The notes beneath the pieces are model-generated. The model saw nothing but the letters and a program-made list of their open reading frames with translations, searched no databases and was not told the origin of the DNA. The position numbers were made by a program, and so were the translations under genes. A stretch of DNA of 64,000 nucleotides, from positions 1,208,616 to 1,272,615 of the forward strand of contig CAVQTR010000006.1 of NCBI GenBank assembly GCA_963716685.1. The letters are read 5' to 3'. This document shows positions 1 to 8,348 of this stretch, piece by piece; the stretch's first letter is position 1; each line of letters opens with the position of its first letter. The stretch is from JALYXI01 sp963716685. Its GTDB lineage: Bacteria; Acidobacteriota; Terriglobia; Bryobacterales; Bryobacteraceae.

Positions 1-1066
1 CGAGCAGATCGAGAATGGCCTGGGAGAACGAGTGCGGGTCGCGATCAACCACGAGTCCGGCGTTCGCGGCGGCCACTTCCGCACCGTAGTCGAGCGTTTT
101 ACTGACGACTACCGGGACGCCGCTCGCCATGGCTTCGAACATGGAGAAGCCGAAGTTTTCGGCGGCTGAGGGGAGCACGAAGACATCGGCATCGGCGAGG
201 GCTTCAAGCTTTTCCTGCGGAGAAATCTGGCCGGTGATGACCGTGCTCGAGCTGATGTTGTTTTCCGCCACCCAGCCGGCCACTTTGTTCTTGAAGGAAG
301 CGGGATCGGGAGCTCCGACGATCGCGAGGCGCGCCTGGGGCAGCCGGGCCGAGACGAGGGCCATGGACTGCGCGAGCAGATCGATTCCCTTTTTGGCGGT
401 CAGGCGGGCGATGAAGACCACCAGCGGGCCCTGATGGCCGCCGAACCAGCGGTCGCGGAATTTGCCGCGGGCGGGAAGGTTCGCGAACTCGTTGGTATCG
501 ATTCCGTCGGGAATGATGACGGAGGGAACGTTCAGGTTGAGAGCTTCGGCGTCGCTGCGTTCGCCCTTGGCGCTGTAGAAAATGACGGAGGCGTTCTCGA
601 GAACGCGTCTGCCGATCAAGGTGTCGTAGAGCCACTTCTTGCGCACACCGTCGCGGCGGTGGACATTGCCGAAGACGCCGTGGGGCCAGATTCCGTAAGG
701 CTTGCGATAGAGCCGCGCGAGCGCGTAGCCGAGAAGCACCGGGAACGAATAGAACGAGTGCAGGCTGACGAAATCCGCATCGCGAACATGACGCATGGCC
801 TTCCGCATGAGCGACGGTGAGAACGAGAAGGAACCCCAGGCCGGGAACGAGACCATACCATAGGTACCCTTTCCATAGGGTTTGGCGAAGGCCTGATCGA
901 GATCGGGAGCGGTGTAGCGCTCGCGCCCTGGAGTATGAGGACCGGCGATGCACAGCGCGGTCTGATGCCCGTGCGCGGCGACGCTCGCGAGGATGGTCTG
1001 GGTTCCCACCAGTCCGATACCGCCTTTATTGGGGAAAGCCCCTTCCACAAATCCAATGATTTTCAT
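1..1066 (-). CDS. GT4-type glycosyltransferase, 3' end cut by window edge
   Basis: Reading the minus strand from an ATG at 1066-1064 gives an uninterrupted frame of 355 codons to base 1, so the C-terminus lies outside the window. The start reads MKIIGFVEGAFPNKGG, with a glycine-rich loop typical of the N-terminal Rossmann domain of GT-B enzymes. Near residue 190 is IPDGIDTNEF, a GT4 donor-domain signature, followed by VVFIARLTAKKGIDLL and, near the end, LPSAAENFGFSMFEAMASG, the family's E-x7-E region. These enzymes transfer a sugar from a nucleotide donor to a lipid-linked or growing glycan in the cytoplasm. It lies 17 bases downstream of the O-antigen-ligase-like gene, as the last visible gene of the exopolysaccharide unit. 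Family is certain; sugar specificity is unknown. Confidence 0.9.
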   Translation of the reverse strand, partial: MKIIGFVEGAFPNKGGIGLVGTQTILASVAAHGHQTALCIAGPHTPGRERYTAPDLDQAFAKPYGKGTYGMVSFPAWGSFSFSPSLMRKAMRHVRDADFVSLHSFYSFPVLLGYALARLYRKPYGIWPHGVFGNVHRRDGVRKKWLYDTLIGRRVLENASVIFYSAKGERSDAEALNLNVPSVIIPDGIDTNEFANLPARGKFRDRWFGGHQGPLVVFIARLTAKKGIDLLAQSMALVSARLPQARLAIVGAPDPASFKNKVAGWVAENNISSSTVITGQISPQEKLEALADADVFVLPSAAENFGFSMFEAMASGVPVVVSKTLDYGAEVAAANAGLVVDRDPHSFSQAILDLL

Positions 1067-1083
1067 GTTTTGCGATTGCCGCT

Positions 1084-2556
1084 TTACGCGGCAGACCTGA
1101 CCCAGCGCGGATAGGCGATCCGGGGCGCAGTGAGCGCCTCTTTGGTGGAACCGGAGATGGCGGCGAGACAGAACCCGGTGAACATCCACATGAAGCCGTT
1201 GATGGTGCCGTGTGCCGTAACTTCTCCGTACATGAACGTGATGCTCAGATAAGAAAAAAGGAGCCACGGCAGGGGATTGGCCGAACGCCGGGTGGCGGCG
1301 AGCGCCTGAAAGCCCAACACAAACGTGAAGATGACCCGATACGTGATGTACAGGGATCCGGCGATGGGTCCGAGTTCGAGAATGTTGCGGCCCCAGTCGG
1401 TTTCCGCGGCGCCAAGCTGTTCTTCACTGGCGAAGGGGATGATGAGCTCGCGGGTACCGAGCTTCCAGGCGGCATTGCCGGCGGAGCCGAGGCCGTAGCC
1501 AAAGAGCGGAGTTCCGTCGATCAGAATGTGGAAACGGATGAGTTCATCGAAGGCACGGGAGAAGATGCCGTGCTTGCCATAAGCCTGGCTTTCGGCCGCA
1601 TTGGCGTCGTTCCAGCGGGTAACCAGAGCATGAGTGGCTTCGGGAAAAGCAATGGGGATGGTGAAGGTGCCCGCGGCGACCAGGACCGTGGTCAAAACGG
1701 CGGCTTTTACGCCCATGTTCCGGTTGGTAATCAAAAGTCCGCCAATGGCGGACACGAGCAGTACGCCGGCCCATACCAGCACGCCGCGGCTTCCGGAGAG
1801 GCCGAGACAGACTGCCAGAGCTCCGCTCGAGGCAACCAACCAGGGCTTCGCGATGATCCGCGCCGAGCCCGGCAGCAGCCACATTGAGATATTCAGGGCG
1901 AGGGCGGCGACGCTGAAGACGCTGAGGCCCTGCGTATTGGTGAAGGTTCCCGACGTTCTGACCATGCCGCCTTCGAGCAGGCCTTCGGCGTTTTGAAACA
2001 TCTGGTCGGGATCGTCTCCCGTTCCGGCATTCAGCGGCGACCAGGCGGGCGAGGCGCTCTCGGCCGCGACCAGTACCGCCATGGGAATGGTGACGATGAG
2101 CATGGATTTGATCAGAAACCGAAGATCCGCCGCGCGGATGTACGCCTGCATCACGAAGGCCAGCGGCAGGTAGAAGAAATAATTGCGCCACCCGTAAAAC
2201 GCCAGATACGCGGGAATGATTTTGTCGGAGGCGAGGTGGCCCAGCATCACGAAAAAGCACAGGGCGGCGAAGATCATGCCGCTGAGGAACAGGGGCGATT
2301 TGGGCATCCGTACCCGTCCGGCAAGAGCGAGCACGTAGACGGCGATGACGAACGGATCCCGGATAAAAAAGAGCTGCTTGCTGAACTGCGGCGCGACCCA
2401 CTTGCGCAGGGAGCCTTCGAAGATAAGCAGCCAGAAGATCAGGAAGATCAGCTTGACAACGAGCCGCCGGCGGCGTTCACCGGGGCCCGCGCCCTCCTGC
2501 GAGAAGGCTAATGGATTACTGGTCCGGGGCAGGAAAGCGTAGTCAGCTGTTGTCAT
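1084..2556 (-). CDS. O-antigen ligase / Wzy-like polytopic membrane protein
   Basis: About 490 residues with roughly ten hydrophobic segments. An early segment (KLIFLIFWLLIFEGSLRKW) and a long extracytoplasmic stretch in the second half (about residues 300-400) are typical of O-antigen ligase and polysaccharide polymerase proteins. Such proteins polymerise or ligate undecaprenyl-linked glycans at the outer face of the inner membrane. I chose the ATG at 2556, eight bases after the stop of the upstream tyrosine kinase. A GTG at 2616 would add 20 residues but overlap that gene by 52 bases and has no visible ribosome binding site. The position between a Wzc-type kinase and a glycosyltransferase supports a role in exopolysaccharide assembly. 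Ligase and polymerase cannot be told apart by sequence alone. Confidence 0.75.
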   Translation of the reverse strand: MTTADYAFLPRTSNPLAFSQEGAGPGERRRRLVVKLIFLIFWLLIFEGSLRKWVAPQFSKQLFFIRDPFVIAVYVLALAGRVRMPKSPLFLSGMIFAALCFFVMLGHLASDKIIPAYLAFYGWRNYFFYLPLAFVMQAYIRAADLRFLIKSMLIVTIPMAVLVAAESASPAWSPLNAGTGDDPDQMFQNAEGLLEGGMVRTSGTFTNTQGLSVFSVAALALNISMWLLPGSARIIAKPWLVASSGALAVCLGLSGSRGVLVWAGVLLVSAIGGLLITNRNMGVKAAVLTTVLVAAGTFTIPIAFPEATHALVTRWNDANAAESQAYGKHGIFSRAFDELIRFHILIDGTPLFGYGLGSAGNAAWKLGTRELIIPFASEEQLGAAETDWGRNILELGPIAGSLYITYRVIFTFVLGFQALAATRRSANPLPWLLFSYLSITFMYGEVTAHGTINGFMWMFTGFCLAAISGSTKEALTAPRIAYPRWVRSAA

Positions 2557-2564
2557 CGGCGGAG

Positions 2565-4889
2565 TCAGGAGTCGGTTCTCGCTTCGAAGGATTCCGGGAT
2601 GATGGGCGGTTCCCACCGGGCATAGGAACGGTTGCCCCGCTGCCAGTAGTAGTTGCCTTGGGCGGTCTTGGGGTTCCAGTCGTTCAGGATGGTGCCGAGG
2701 ACGTGGCTGCGGTCGTCACTGAGCCGCTGGACGGTGGCGAGGGCGGCATCGCGGGAGGTCTGACCGGAGCGCATGATGAGAACGACGCCATCGGCCATTC
2801 TGCCGAGGATGCGGGCGTGGGCGAACTGCGGAGTCGGCGGAGTATCGATGACAATCATCTCGAACATTCTCTTCAGGCGTGCCAGCATTTCGGGCACGTG
2901 ACCGGAGAAGAGCAGATTGCTGGTGTCAAGGATGGGAGGTCCGCTGGGCAGGACGTATAAGCCGGGCGAGACTTCGTGAACGCGGGCGCCGAGTTCCTGC
3001 TCACTAAGGCCGGAGGCCTGCATGCAGTCGCTGAAGCCGTGGGTGTTCGGCAGGCCGAAGACTTCATGGAGCCGGGGACGCGCGAAATCGGCATCGATCA
3101 GCAGGACTTTTTTGCCGATCTCCGAGCTCTTGAGCGCGATGTTGGAGGCGATGGTGGTTTTGCCTTCCGCGGGATTGGCGCTGGTGAATACGATCACGCG
3201 CGGCGCAACGCCGTTCGGGCTGGAAAACATCAGCGAAGTGAGCACCGCGGTGATGGAGGAACTGGCTTCGAGGCTGAGCGGATTGGCCGGGCCGCGCATA
3301 CTGAGGCGCACGCCGCCCTTCGGAATGACGCCAAGTTCCGGAACGTTGAGCCAGCGGGGAGCGTCGCCCGGGGCACGGAAGCTGCCGTCGCTGCGATCGC
3401 GGACGATGACATAGCCCATGCCGAGCAGCGAGCCGAGGAACATGCCCATGGCGACATTCATGCGCTTGCTGGGCCGCGAGGGACGCAGGGGAACCAGCGC
3501 CGCATCCACCACCCGGATATTGGAGGCTTTCAGGGCGGCGTTGACGCCGGATTCCTTGACGCGCTGCAGCATGGCTTCGTAGAGCTGACGGTTCGTATCC
3601 ACTTCGCGCTTGAGCAGGTTGTACTCGACGGCCTTCTCGGCATCGGAGCTGACGGTGTTCTTCTGGTTTTCGAAATCGGCGGTCAGCAGCTTTTCCCGCA
3701 GCAGAGCTTCGTCATATTCGTTCTTGATCTTGCTGACGACAGCGGACTTCTGCCGGTCGAAGGCGGCCTGAACGGACTCCACCTGACCCTGCAGCCGCTT
3801 GATCTTGGCGAAGTCCGGTGTATACACCGCGGACAGTTCCGCGATCTGCCGCTTGAGATCCGACAGCTTCGACTGGTAATCACGAAGCGCCGGGTCGTTG
3901 ATGATGTCGGGCACGCCTTCCGGCGTGGCGGAGTTGGCGATGCTGTATTTGGACTGCTTGTTGACGCGCTCGGTGCTGGCAGTAGAGAGAGCGGTCTGTA
4001 GTTCGAAGAGCTTCTGACCGGAAACGTTGGCCTTGGCGTCGGTGCTGTTCCCGGTGTTAGCGAACAGCAGGCCGGCCTTTTGGGCGTAGGCTTCGAGCCC
4101 ATACTCGGAACGCTCGAGCTTGGCGCGCATGTCGTCCAGTTCACGGGTGAGCCATTCTCCCGTGCGCTGGCCCATTTTCCAGCGGGCTTCCATGTTCTGA
4201 TCGATGAACTCGTTCGCGGCAGTATTGGCGTAGGCAGCGGCGAGATAGCGATCGTTGGAATCGACCACCAGCTCGATGATCCGCGTGGGTCCGGCTTCGC
4301 GGACGCGCAGGCTGTCAGCCGTGAGAAGTAACAGGCGTTTTTCGGGATCGAGCTCCACCGCTTCAGCGGGAGCAGCAGAGGACGAGGAGGAAGAAGAGGC
4401 GGAAGCGGCCGGGGCCGGGACCGCGGGTGTGGAGGCGGGAGCGGCACCCTGGGTGGCAGCGGGCACAGAGCCTTTGGGCCGGCCCGGGACTCCCTTCCAA
4501 CCGGTCTCTTCGAGCTTGTCGATGGTGCGGGTGGCGAGCGTTTCGCTTTGCAGGATGCGCACCTGAGTCTGAATATCGGACATGGCGCTGTAGACCTGGT
4601 TATCCGCGGGCGTGAGGGAGACGCTGGTAGCGCTCGGGATCACATCCTGCACCTCGATCGTGGTCTTGGCCGTGTAAACGGGCTTGGTGTAGCGGGCCAC
4701 GAGATACCCGAGGGCGCCGCAGACGACAGCGACCGAAGCTACGGTCCATTTCCGGCGCCAGAGCACGCGCCAGTAGTCCATGAGACCCTCATGGGTTTCA
4801 GGCGCGGCGGTCTCCGGTGGTCCAAAGCTGTAGACGGGCTCTTCGCTTCGTCGAAGCGGGGGCCATTCGTCGCGTTTAATTAGGGACAT
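2565..4889 (-). CDS. Wzc-type polysaccharide co-polymerase with BY-kinase domain
   Basis: A 774-residue protein. An N-terminal Wzz domain has a transmembrane segment near residues 50-68 (VASVAVVCGALGYLVARY) and a second near 495. Between them is a periplasmic coiled-coil region with an Ala/Ser/Pro-rich insert near residues 150-175. The cytoplasmic BY-kinase domain carries Walker A (ANPAEGKTT, about 570-580), Walker A' (VLLIDADFARPRL, about 595-607) and Walker B (MIVIDTPP, about 677). The C-terminus holds a small tyrosine cluster (NYYWQRGNRSYARW), the usual autophosphorylation tail. It controls chain length and export with the Wza-type channel at 11966-12958. The start ATG overlaps the nucleotidyltransferase gene by 14 bases, which indicates cotranscription with the lasso-peptide genes. 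Confidence 0.92.
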   Translation of the reverse strand: MSLIKRDEWPPLRRSEEPVYSFGPPETAAPETHEGLMDYWRVLWRRKWTVASVAVVCGALGYLVARYTKPVYTAKTTIEVQDVIPSATSVSLTPADNQVYSAMSDIQTQVRILQSETLATRTIDKLEETGWKGVPGRPKGSVPAATQGAAPASTPAVPAPAASASSSSSSSAAPAEAVELDPEKRLLLLTADSLRVREAGPTRIIELVVDSNDRYLAAAYANTAANEFIDQNMEARWKMGQRTGEWLTRELDDMRAKLERSEYGLEAYAQKAGLLFANTGNSTDAKANVSGQKLFELQTALSTASTERVNKQSKYSIANSATPEGVPDIINDPALRDYQSKLSDLKRQIAELSAVYTPDFAKIKRLQGQVESVQAAFDRQKSAVVSKIKNEYDEALLREKLLTADFENQKNTVSSDAEKAVEYNLLKREVDTNRQLYEAMLQRVKESGVNAALKASNIRVVDAALVPLRPSRPSKRMNVAMGMFLGSLLGMGYVIVRDRSDGSFRAPGDAPRWLNVPELGVIPKGGVRLSMRGPANPLSLEASSSITAVLTSLMFSSPNGVAPRVIVFTSANPAEGKTTIASNIALKSSEIGKKVLLIDADFARPRLHEVFGLPNTHGFSDCMQASGLSEQELGARVHEVSPGLYVLPSGPPILDTSNLLFSGHVPEMLARLKRMFEMIVIDTPPTPQFAHARILGRMADGVVLIMRSGQTSRDAALATVQRLSDDRSHVLGTILNDWNPKTAQGNYYWQRGNRSYARWEPPIIPESFEARTDS

Positions 4890-6153
4890 TACAACCGACC
4901 GTTTTCTTGTCTGATGCTTCTTTTTGCCACCAGTTGACGGTGGCGCTCACCTGACGCTCGGGGATGAGGATGCCGCGGAGACCGCGCAGGCCGAACTTGG
5001 TCAGGAAGCCGAGGGGGCTGAGGACGTAATGCAGAAACATGAGCGAAGCCGGGAGACTGGTGCGTTCCCAGCTGCTGGACTTGGGGTGCGGAATGCGAAC
5101 GCTGGCGCTCCACACCACGCGCACGCGGTCCCACATGCGTTCGCGCGCTTTGAGATAAAAGCGGAACCGGTAAACCTCGCGGGAAGACCCGGTGACCTCG
5201 TCGGCGAACAGACGCTCCCAGACAGTGCCGGCAAGATCGTCCACCATGGAGTCCGGCGGCAGCAGGGCAAGCGGCACCCGCAGCTCCGGAGCGGAACCGA
5301 GACGCTCGGCAAGCCGCAGCCCGAGATGCAGCAGTCGCGTGCTGCGCAGGCGGCGGGCTTCGGAGACAATCAGCGGCCAGCGGCCTGCGGGCTGCGCACA
5401 GGCCAGCGCGCGCAGACAGCTGATCCATTCCAGACGATCCCAGGAATGTTTTGCGCCGTGCATGCAAAGAAAAATGAAATTGTGCTCAGGCTTCAGGCAC
5501 TTGAGTTCACTGCCGAACAGTTTTTGCACCTCCACGCTGGACCACAGCTTCGCTTCGGTGAGGGGAAACGAAAGGTAGCGGTCCTGCAGGCGCCAGTGCA
5601 GTTCGACGGTCATCTCCTGCTCATCCCGGAAGTAAGTGAAGGCGTGCTCCGAGCGGACGTAGGCAGCTTCCTGTTTCGGTGGGAGCTGCAACTCCGCGCG
5701 GTAGCCGGCGGAACGGAGCAGCTCGCAGGCGCGGGGCAGATCGCGGCGGCGAACCAGAAGATCGAGATCGGCAAACTCGCGGGCAGACAGATTGCCGAAA
5801 GCCGCCATGGCGAGAACCGAGCCCTTGAGAGGCACGACAGAGATTCCGTTCTTCTCAAACAGAGCGACCAGCGACAGCATCTCCCGGGTGAGCTGGAGCG
5901 TGCGGCCGGCGATGAAGCGGGTGCGCATCCCGAGCAACCCGATTTCGGGGAGCCGGAACAGATCGGGACACGTGCGTTCGAGGGTTTTGCAAACGAGCGG
6001 AGTTACCCGGTGGCGCTCGGCAAGCGAGAGGAATCGCGCCCAGTCCGGGCCTTCCTGGACGGAACCGCGAATGCGATCCTCTCCCGCGGAATCGACATCA
6101 ATGCGGGCACAGTCCAGTAAGAGGCGTTCTTCGAGCATAACAGCGGAAGCCAT
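4876..6153 (-). CDS. nucleotidyltransferase family protein (NTP_transf_5 type), lasso/EPS-locus associated
   Basis: A 425-residue protein with the hallmarks of the NTP_transf_5 nucleotidyltransferase family: PLKG at residues 108-111, the acidic metal-binding motif DLDLLV at 129-134, and ELHWRL from 184. Such genes recur in lasso-peptide clusters that also encode an HPr-kinase-like enzyme, including the paeninodin type, and in exosortase/EPS loci. Their substrate is mostly unproven; attachment of a nucleotide or sugar phosphate to a phosphorylated peptide has been suggested. The gene lies 27 bases after the ABC exporter gene and overlaps the Wzc gene by 14 bases, bridging the peptide and polysaccharide halves of the unit. 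An alternative ATG five codons downstream is possible. Family assignment is good; the reaction is inference. Confidence 0.8.
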   Translation of the reverse strand: MASAVMLEERLLLDCARIDVDSAGEDRIRGSVQEGPDWARFLSLAERHRVTPLVCKTLERTCPDLFRLPEIGLLGMRTRFIAGRTLQLTREMLSLVALFEKNGISVVPLKGSVLAMAAFGNLSAREFADLDLLVRRRDLPRACELLRSAGYRAELQLPPKQEAAYVRSEHAFTYFRDEQEMTVELHWRLQDRYLSFPLTEAKLWSSVEVQKLFGSELKCLKPEHNFIFLCMHGAKHSWDRLEWISCLRALACAQPAGRWPLIVSEARRLRSTRLLHLGLRLAERLGSAPELRVPLALLPPDSMVDDLAGTVWERLFADEVTGSSREVYRFRFYLKARERMWDRVRVVWSASVRIPHPKSSSWERTSLPASLMFLHYVLSPLGFLTKFGLRGLRGILIPERQVSATVNWWQKEASDKKTVGCNVPN

Positions 6154-6180
6154 AAATTCGAGGGGTCCGAAAACTTTCGA

Positions 6181-8055
6181 CTACGAAGCGCAGAGCGCCG
6201 AGGAAACGAGCTCGGGGTCCGGTTTATCGCCGGCAGCGAGCTGTTCCCGCCAGGACTGCGCGTACAGACTGTCGTTGAGAAGCAATTGCGGGTGACTGCC
6301 GGATTCGACCACGCTGCCCTTGTTCATCACGTGAATGATATCGGCGCGCATGGCGATGGTGAAGCGGTGGGTGACGATGACCGCGGTACGGTCGCGCGAG
6401 AGATCGCGCACGCGGTCGAACCATTCCGCTTCGGACCACGGATCCATAAAACTGGTGGGCTCATCGAGGAGGGTAACGGGGGCGCGGCGGAAGAACGCGC
6501 GGGCCATGGACACGCGCTGCCATTCGCCGGCGCTCAGCTCAGTGCCGTTTTCGAACGACTTACCGAGCAGCGTTTCATACTGCTGCGGCAGCCGGGAGAT
6601 GACATCGTCGGCGCCGGCACGGCGGGCGGCTTCGCGGATGCGGGCGAGAGAGGGCTCGGCGTCGATGTCGCCCATGGAGATGTTGTCAGCCGCGGTGGCA
6701 TCGTAGTTGACCGGCATTTGGAACAGGATGGAAAAGAAGGAGCGCACGTCTTCGAGGGCGTAGTCCCGCAGGGGAATCTGGTCGATGGTGATGACGCCTT
6801 CCGCCGGCTCATAGAAGCGGCTCAGCAGTTTGATCAGGGTACTCTTGCCGGCGCCGTTCGGGCCGACGATGGCTACCACTTTTCCGGCGGGGATGGTGAG
6901 GTTCAGATTCTGGAGAGCGACACGCTCGCTCCCGGGGTAGCGGAACGTGACATTACGGAATTCGATGGACTTCTTCAGGGCAACCGGACGGGCAACCGGC
7001 TGCGGCGGGTCGACAATGGTGGGTTCGAGGGCAAGGTATTCGCAGAGGTTGGTGAGGTAGAGACTGTTGCTGTAGACCTGAGTCATACTGAGGGTCACCA
7101 TGCGGACGAAGCTCTGGCCACCGACGAACGCCTGGTAGAAGACGACCATGTCGCCGAAAGTGGCTTTGCCCTGCATGGCCTGCCACGCCATCCACGCGAC
7201 GGGAACGCCGGCGACGATGATGCCGGCGACGGCAGCGCCTCCGCGGGAAATGGTCTGGCGGGCAATCAGGGCCAGATGGGCGACGCGGATGCGGGCCCGC
7301 AGCGTGCGATACGCAGCCTGGAAGCGGGGTCCAAGCCGCAGCAACCGGATCTCAGCGGCTGACGAAGCGTGGGAAAACTTGAGATCGTAATAATCGAGCC
7401 AGCGGCGCTCGGTGGTGGTGTCTCTCCACCATTGATGGGTTAGCCAGTTGAACCTGGCAATAACGAAAAACGCGGGGACCAGGCTGACACCGAGAGCAAT
7501 CAGCAAGGCGCCGTTATAGAGCGCAATGATGGTGGAAAGCGCGACGAGGGTGATGCAGTTTTGCAGCACGCTCCCCAGATGTTCAAGCAGCGCCGGCACG
7601 CGGCTTTTGGCGTCGTCGCGGGCGCGGTAGAGACGGTCGTAATACTCGGCGGATTCGTAAAATGCGTAATCGACTGAAACCGATTTCTTCTGGATCAGGT
7701 CACTGACGTGGTCGAGAATCGATTCGGTCTGGGCGGTGCGGATCCATTCGGAAAATCCGTTTAGGACATCGATCAGAACAGCGATGGTTGCCATCAGACC
7801 GCCGACAATGAGCAGCTGACGTGTGCCCGATGGGGAAATGCCGCCTTTTGTGGCGGCTATCACTCCATCGACCAGTTTCTTCGAAAGCAGAATGGTGGCG
7901 ACAGGCAACATGGCCGCCACGGCCAGGACACCAATCCATGCGACGGTGTAAGCCTTGGCCGGCGACCACAGGATACCGGCAAGCTGTTTTAAATATCCAG
8001 CCTGCGGTGCCGCTTTTCTTAAGCGGGCAGACAGTTTGCGATAAACTCCAGGCAT
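6181..8055 (-). CDS. ABC transporter, fused membrane and ATPase domains (lasso-peptide exporter)
   Basis: A 624-residue half-transporter. The N-terminal transmembrane domain (about residues 35-330) is followed by a nucleotide-binding domain with Walker A GPNGAGKST (about 395-403), signature LSAGEWQRVSMARAF (about 505-520), Walker B VTLLDEPTS and H-loop VTHRF. There is no N-terminal C39 peptidase domain, which fits a system where a separate protein (11228-11659) cleaves the leader. It is the first gene after the precursor, 62 bases downstream, and is expected to export the mature peptide across the inner membrane as a homodimer. The extended LSAGE signature differs slightly from canonical LSGGQ. 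No clear ribosome binding site precedes the ATG. Confidence 0.88.
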   Translation of the reverse strand: MPGVYRKLSARLRKAAPQAGYLKQLAGILWSPAKAYTVAWIGVLAVAAMLPVATILLSKKLVDGVIAATKGGISPSGTRQLLIVGGLMATIAVLIDVLNGFSEWIRTAQTESILDHVSDLIQKKSVSVDYAFYESAEYYDRLYRARDDAKSRVPALLEHLGSVLQNCITLVALSTIIALYNGALLIALGVSLVPAFFVIARFNWLTHQWWRDTTTERRWLDYYDLKFSHASSAAEIRLLRLGPRFQAAYRTLRARIRVAHLALIARQTISRGGAAVAGIIVAGVPVAWMAWQAMQGKATFGDMVVFYQAFVGGQSFVRMVTLSMTQVYSNSLYLTNLCEYLALEPTIVDPPQPVARPVALKKSIEFRNVTFRYPGSERVALQNLNLTIPAGKVVAIVGPNGAGKSTLIKLLSRFYEPAEGVITIDQIPLRDYALEDVRSFFSILFQMPVNYDATAADNISMGDIDAEPSLARIREAARRAGADDVISRLPQQYETLLGKSFENGTELSAGEWQRVSMARAFFRRAPVTLLDEPTSFMDPWSEAEWFDRVRDLSRDRTAVIVTHRFTIAMRADIIHVMNKGSVVESGSHPQLLLNDSLYAQSWREQLAAGDKPDPELVSSALCAS

Positions 8056-8086
8056 TTTGTGTAGTGTGACGCTTGGTTCTCAACAA

Positions 8087-8115
8087 CCTGCTGCCCGCTT
8101 AAGGGATCGAGCAGG
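8087..8115 (-). terminator. imperfect hairpin after the precursor gene (possible attenuator)
   Basis: Arms of five bases (8087-8091 and 8111-8115) enclose a second three-base pairing (CCC/GGG) around a short loop. The structure lies between the precursor stop and the exporter start. No T-tract follows, so full termination is unlikely. Partial read-through hairpins after RiPP precursor genes are known to raise the precursor-to-enzyme ratio. Weak call. Confidence 0.25.
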
Positions 8116-8117
8116 GA

Positions 8118-8270
8118 CTAACCGCTTATTTTGGTCGTCTGCCCCTGGAACATGAACGAATCGCCCGTTCCATAGGTCTTGTTGCTTGCCAGGGTCAGCT
8201 TTTCGACGTCTCCGAAAACGGTCAGTTTCGGTTCGGCCCACAGCTGCTTGCCCGTGTTTTTGGTCTCCAT
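8118..8270 (-). CDS. lasso-peptide precursor (leader plus core), 50 residues
   Basis: A small gene starting at ATG 8270-8268 and ending TAG 8120-8118. The leader (METKNTGKQL, then WAEPKLTVFGDVEKLT) fits the lasso-leader pattern Y-x2-P-x-L-x3-G-x5-T, with Trp11 in place of Tyr and Pro14, Leu16, Gly20 and Thr26 in register. The RRE protein (11640-11945) is expected to bind this leader. The remainder, LASNKTYGTGDS then FMFQGQTTKISG, would contain the core. It has one acidic residue, Asp37. Cleavage two residues after Thr26 puts Asp at core position 10; cleavage before Ser29 puts it at position 9, the usual maximum for the macrolactam. Ser49 is the penultimate residue and a candidate target for the neighbouring HPr-kinase homologue. 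It lies between the kinase and exporter genes. Confidence 0.88.
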   Translation of the reverse strand: METKNTGKQLWAEPKLTVFGDVEKLTLASNKTYGTGDSFMFQGQTTKISG

Positions 8271-8278
8271 GATGGTTT

Positions 8279-8287
8279 ACCTCCTTT
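8279..8287 (-). promoter_or_regulatory. strong ribosome binding site of the precursor gene
   Basis: The minus strand reads AAAGGAGGT eight bases before the ATG at 8270, a nine-base match to the anti-Shine-Dalgarno sequence. The neighbouring enzyme genes at 8055, 11659 and 11945 have no comparable site, so the peptide substrate is probably translated in excess. Confidence 0.85.
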
Positions 8288-8348
8288 CCTCTAAGTTCGC
8301 CTGCAACGGGCAACTTCACCCAGCTGTCAGGACACCGGTATTCCGGGA

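Noticed and set aside
204..1056. Open frames on the minus strand (204-953 and 616-1056) as proteins
   Set aside because: They read other frames of the glycosyltransferase at 1-1066, are rich in Arg/Pro/Ser and show no family motif.
6286..7362. Plus-strand frame of 358 residues in the exporter region
   Set aside because: Antisense to the clear ABC transporter motifs; Asp/Gly/His-rich shadow composition.
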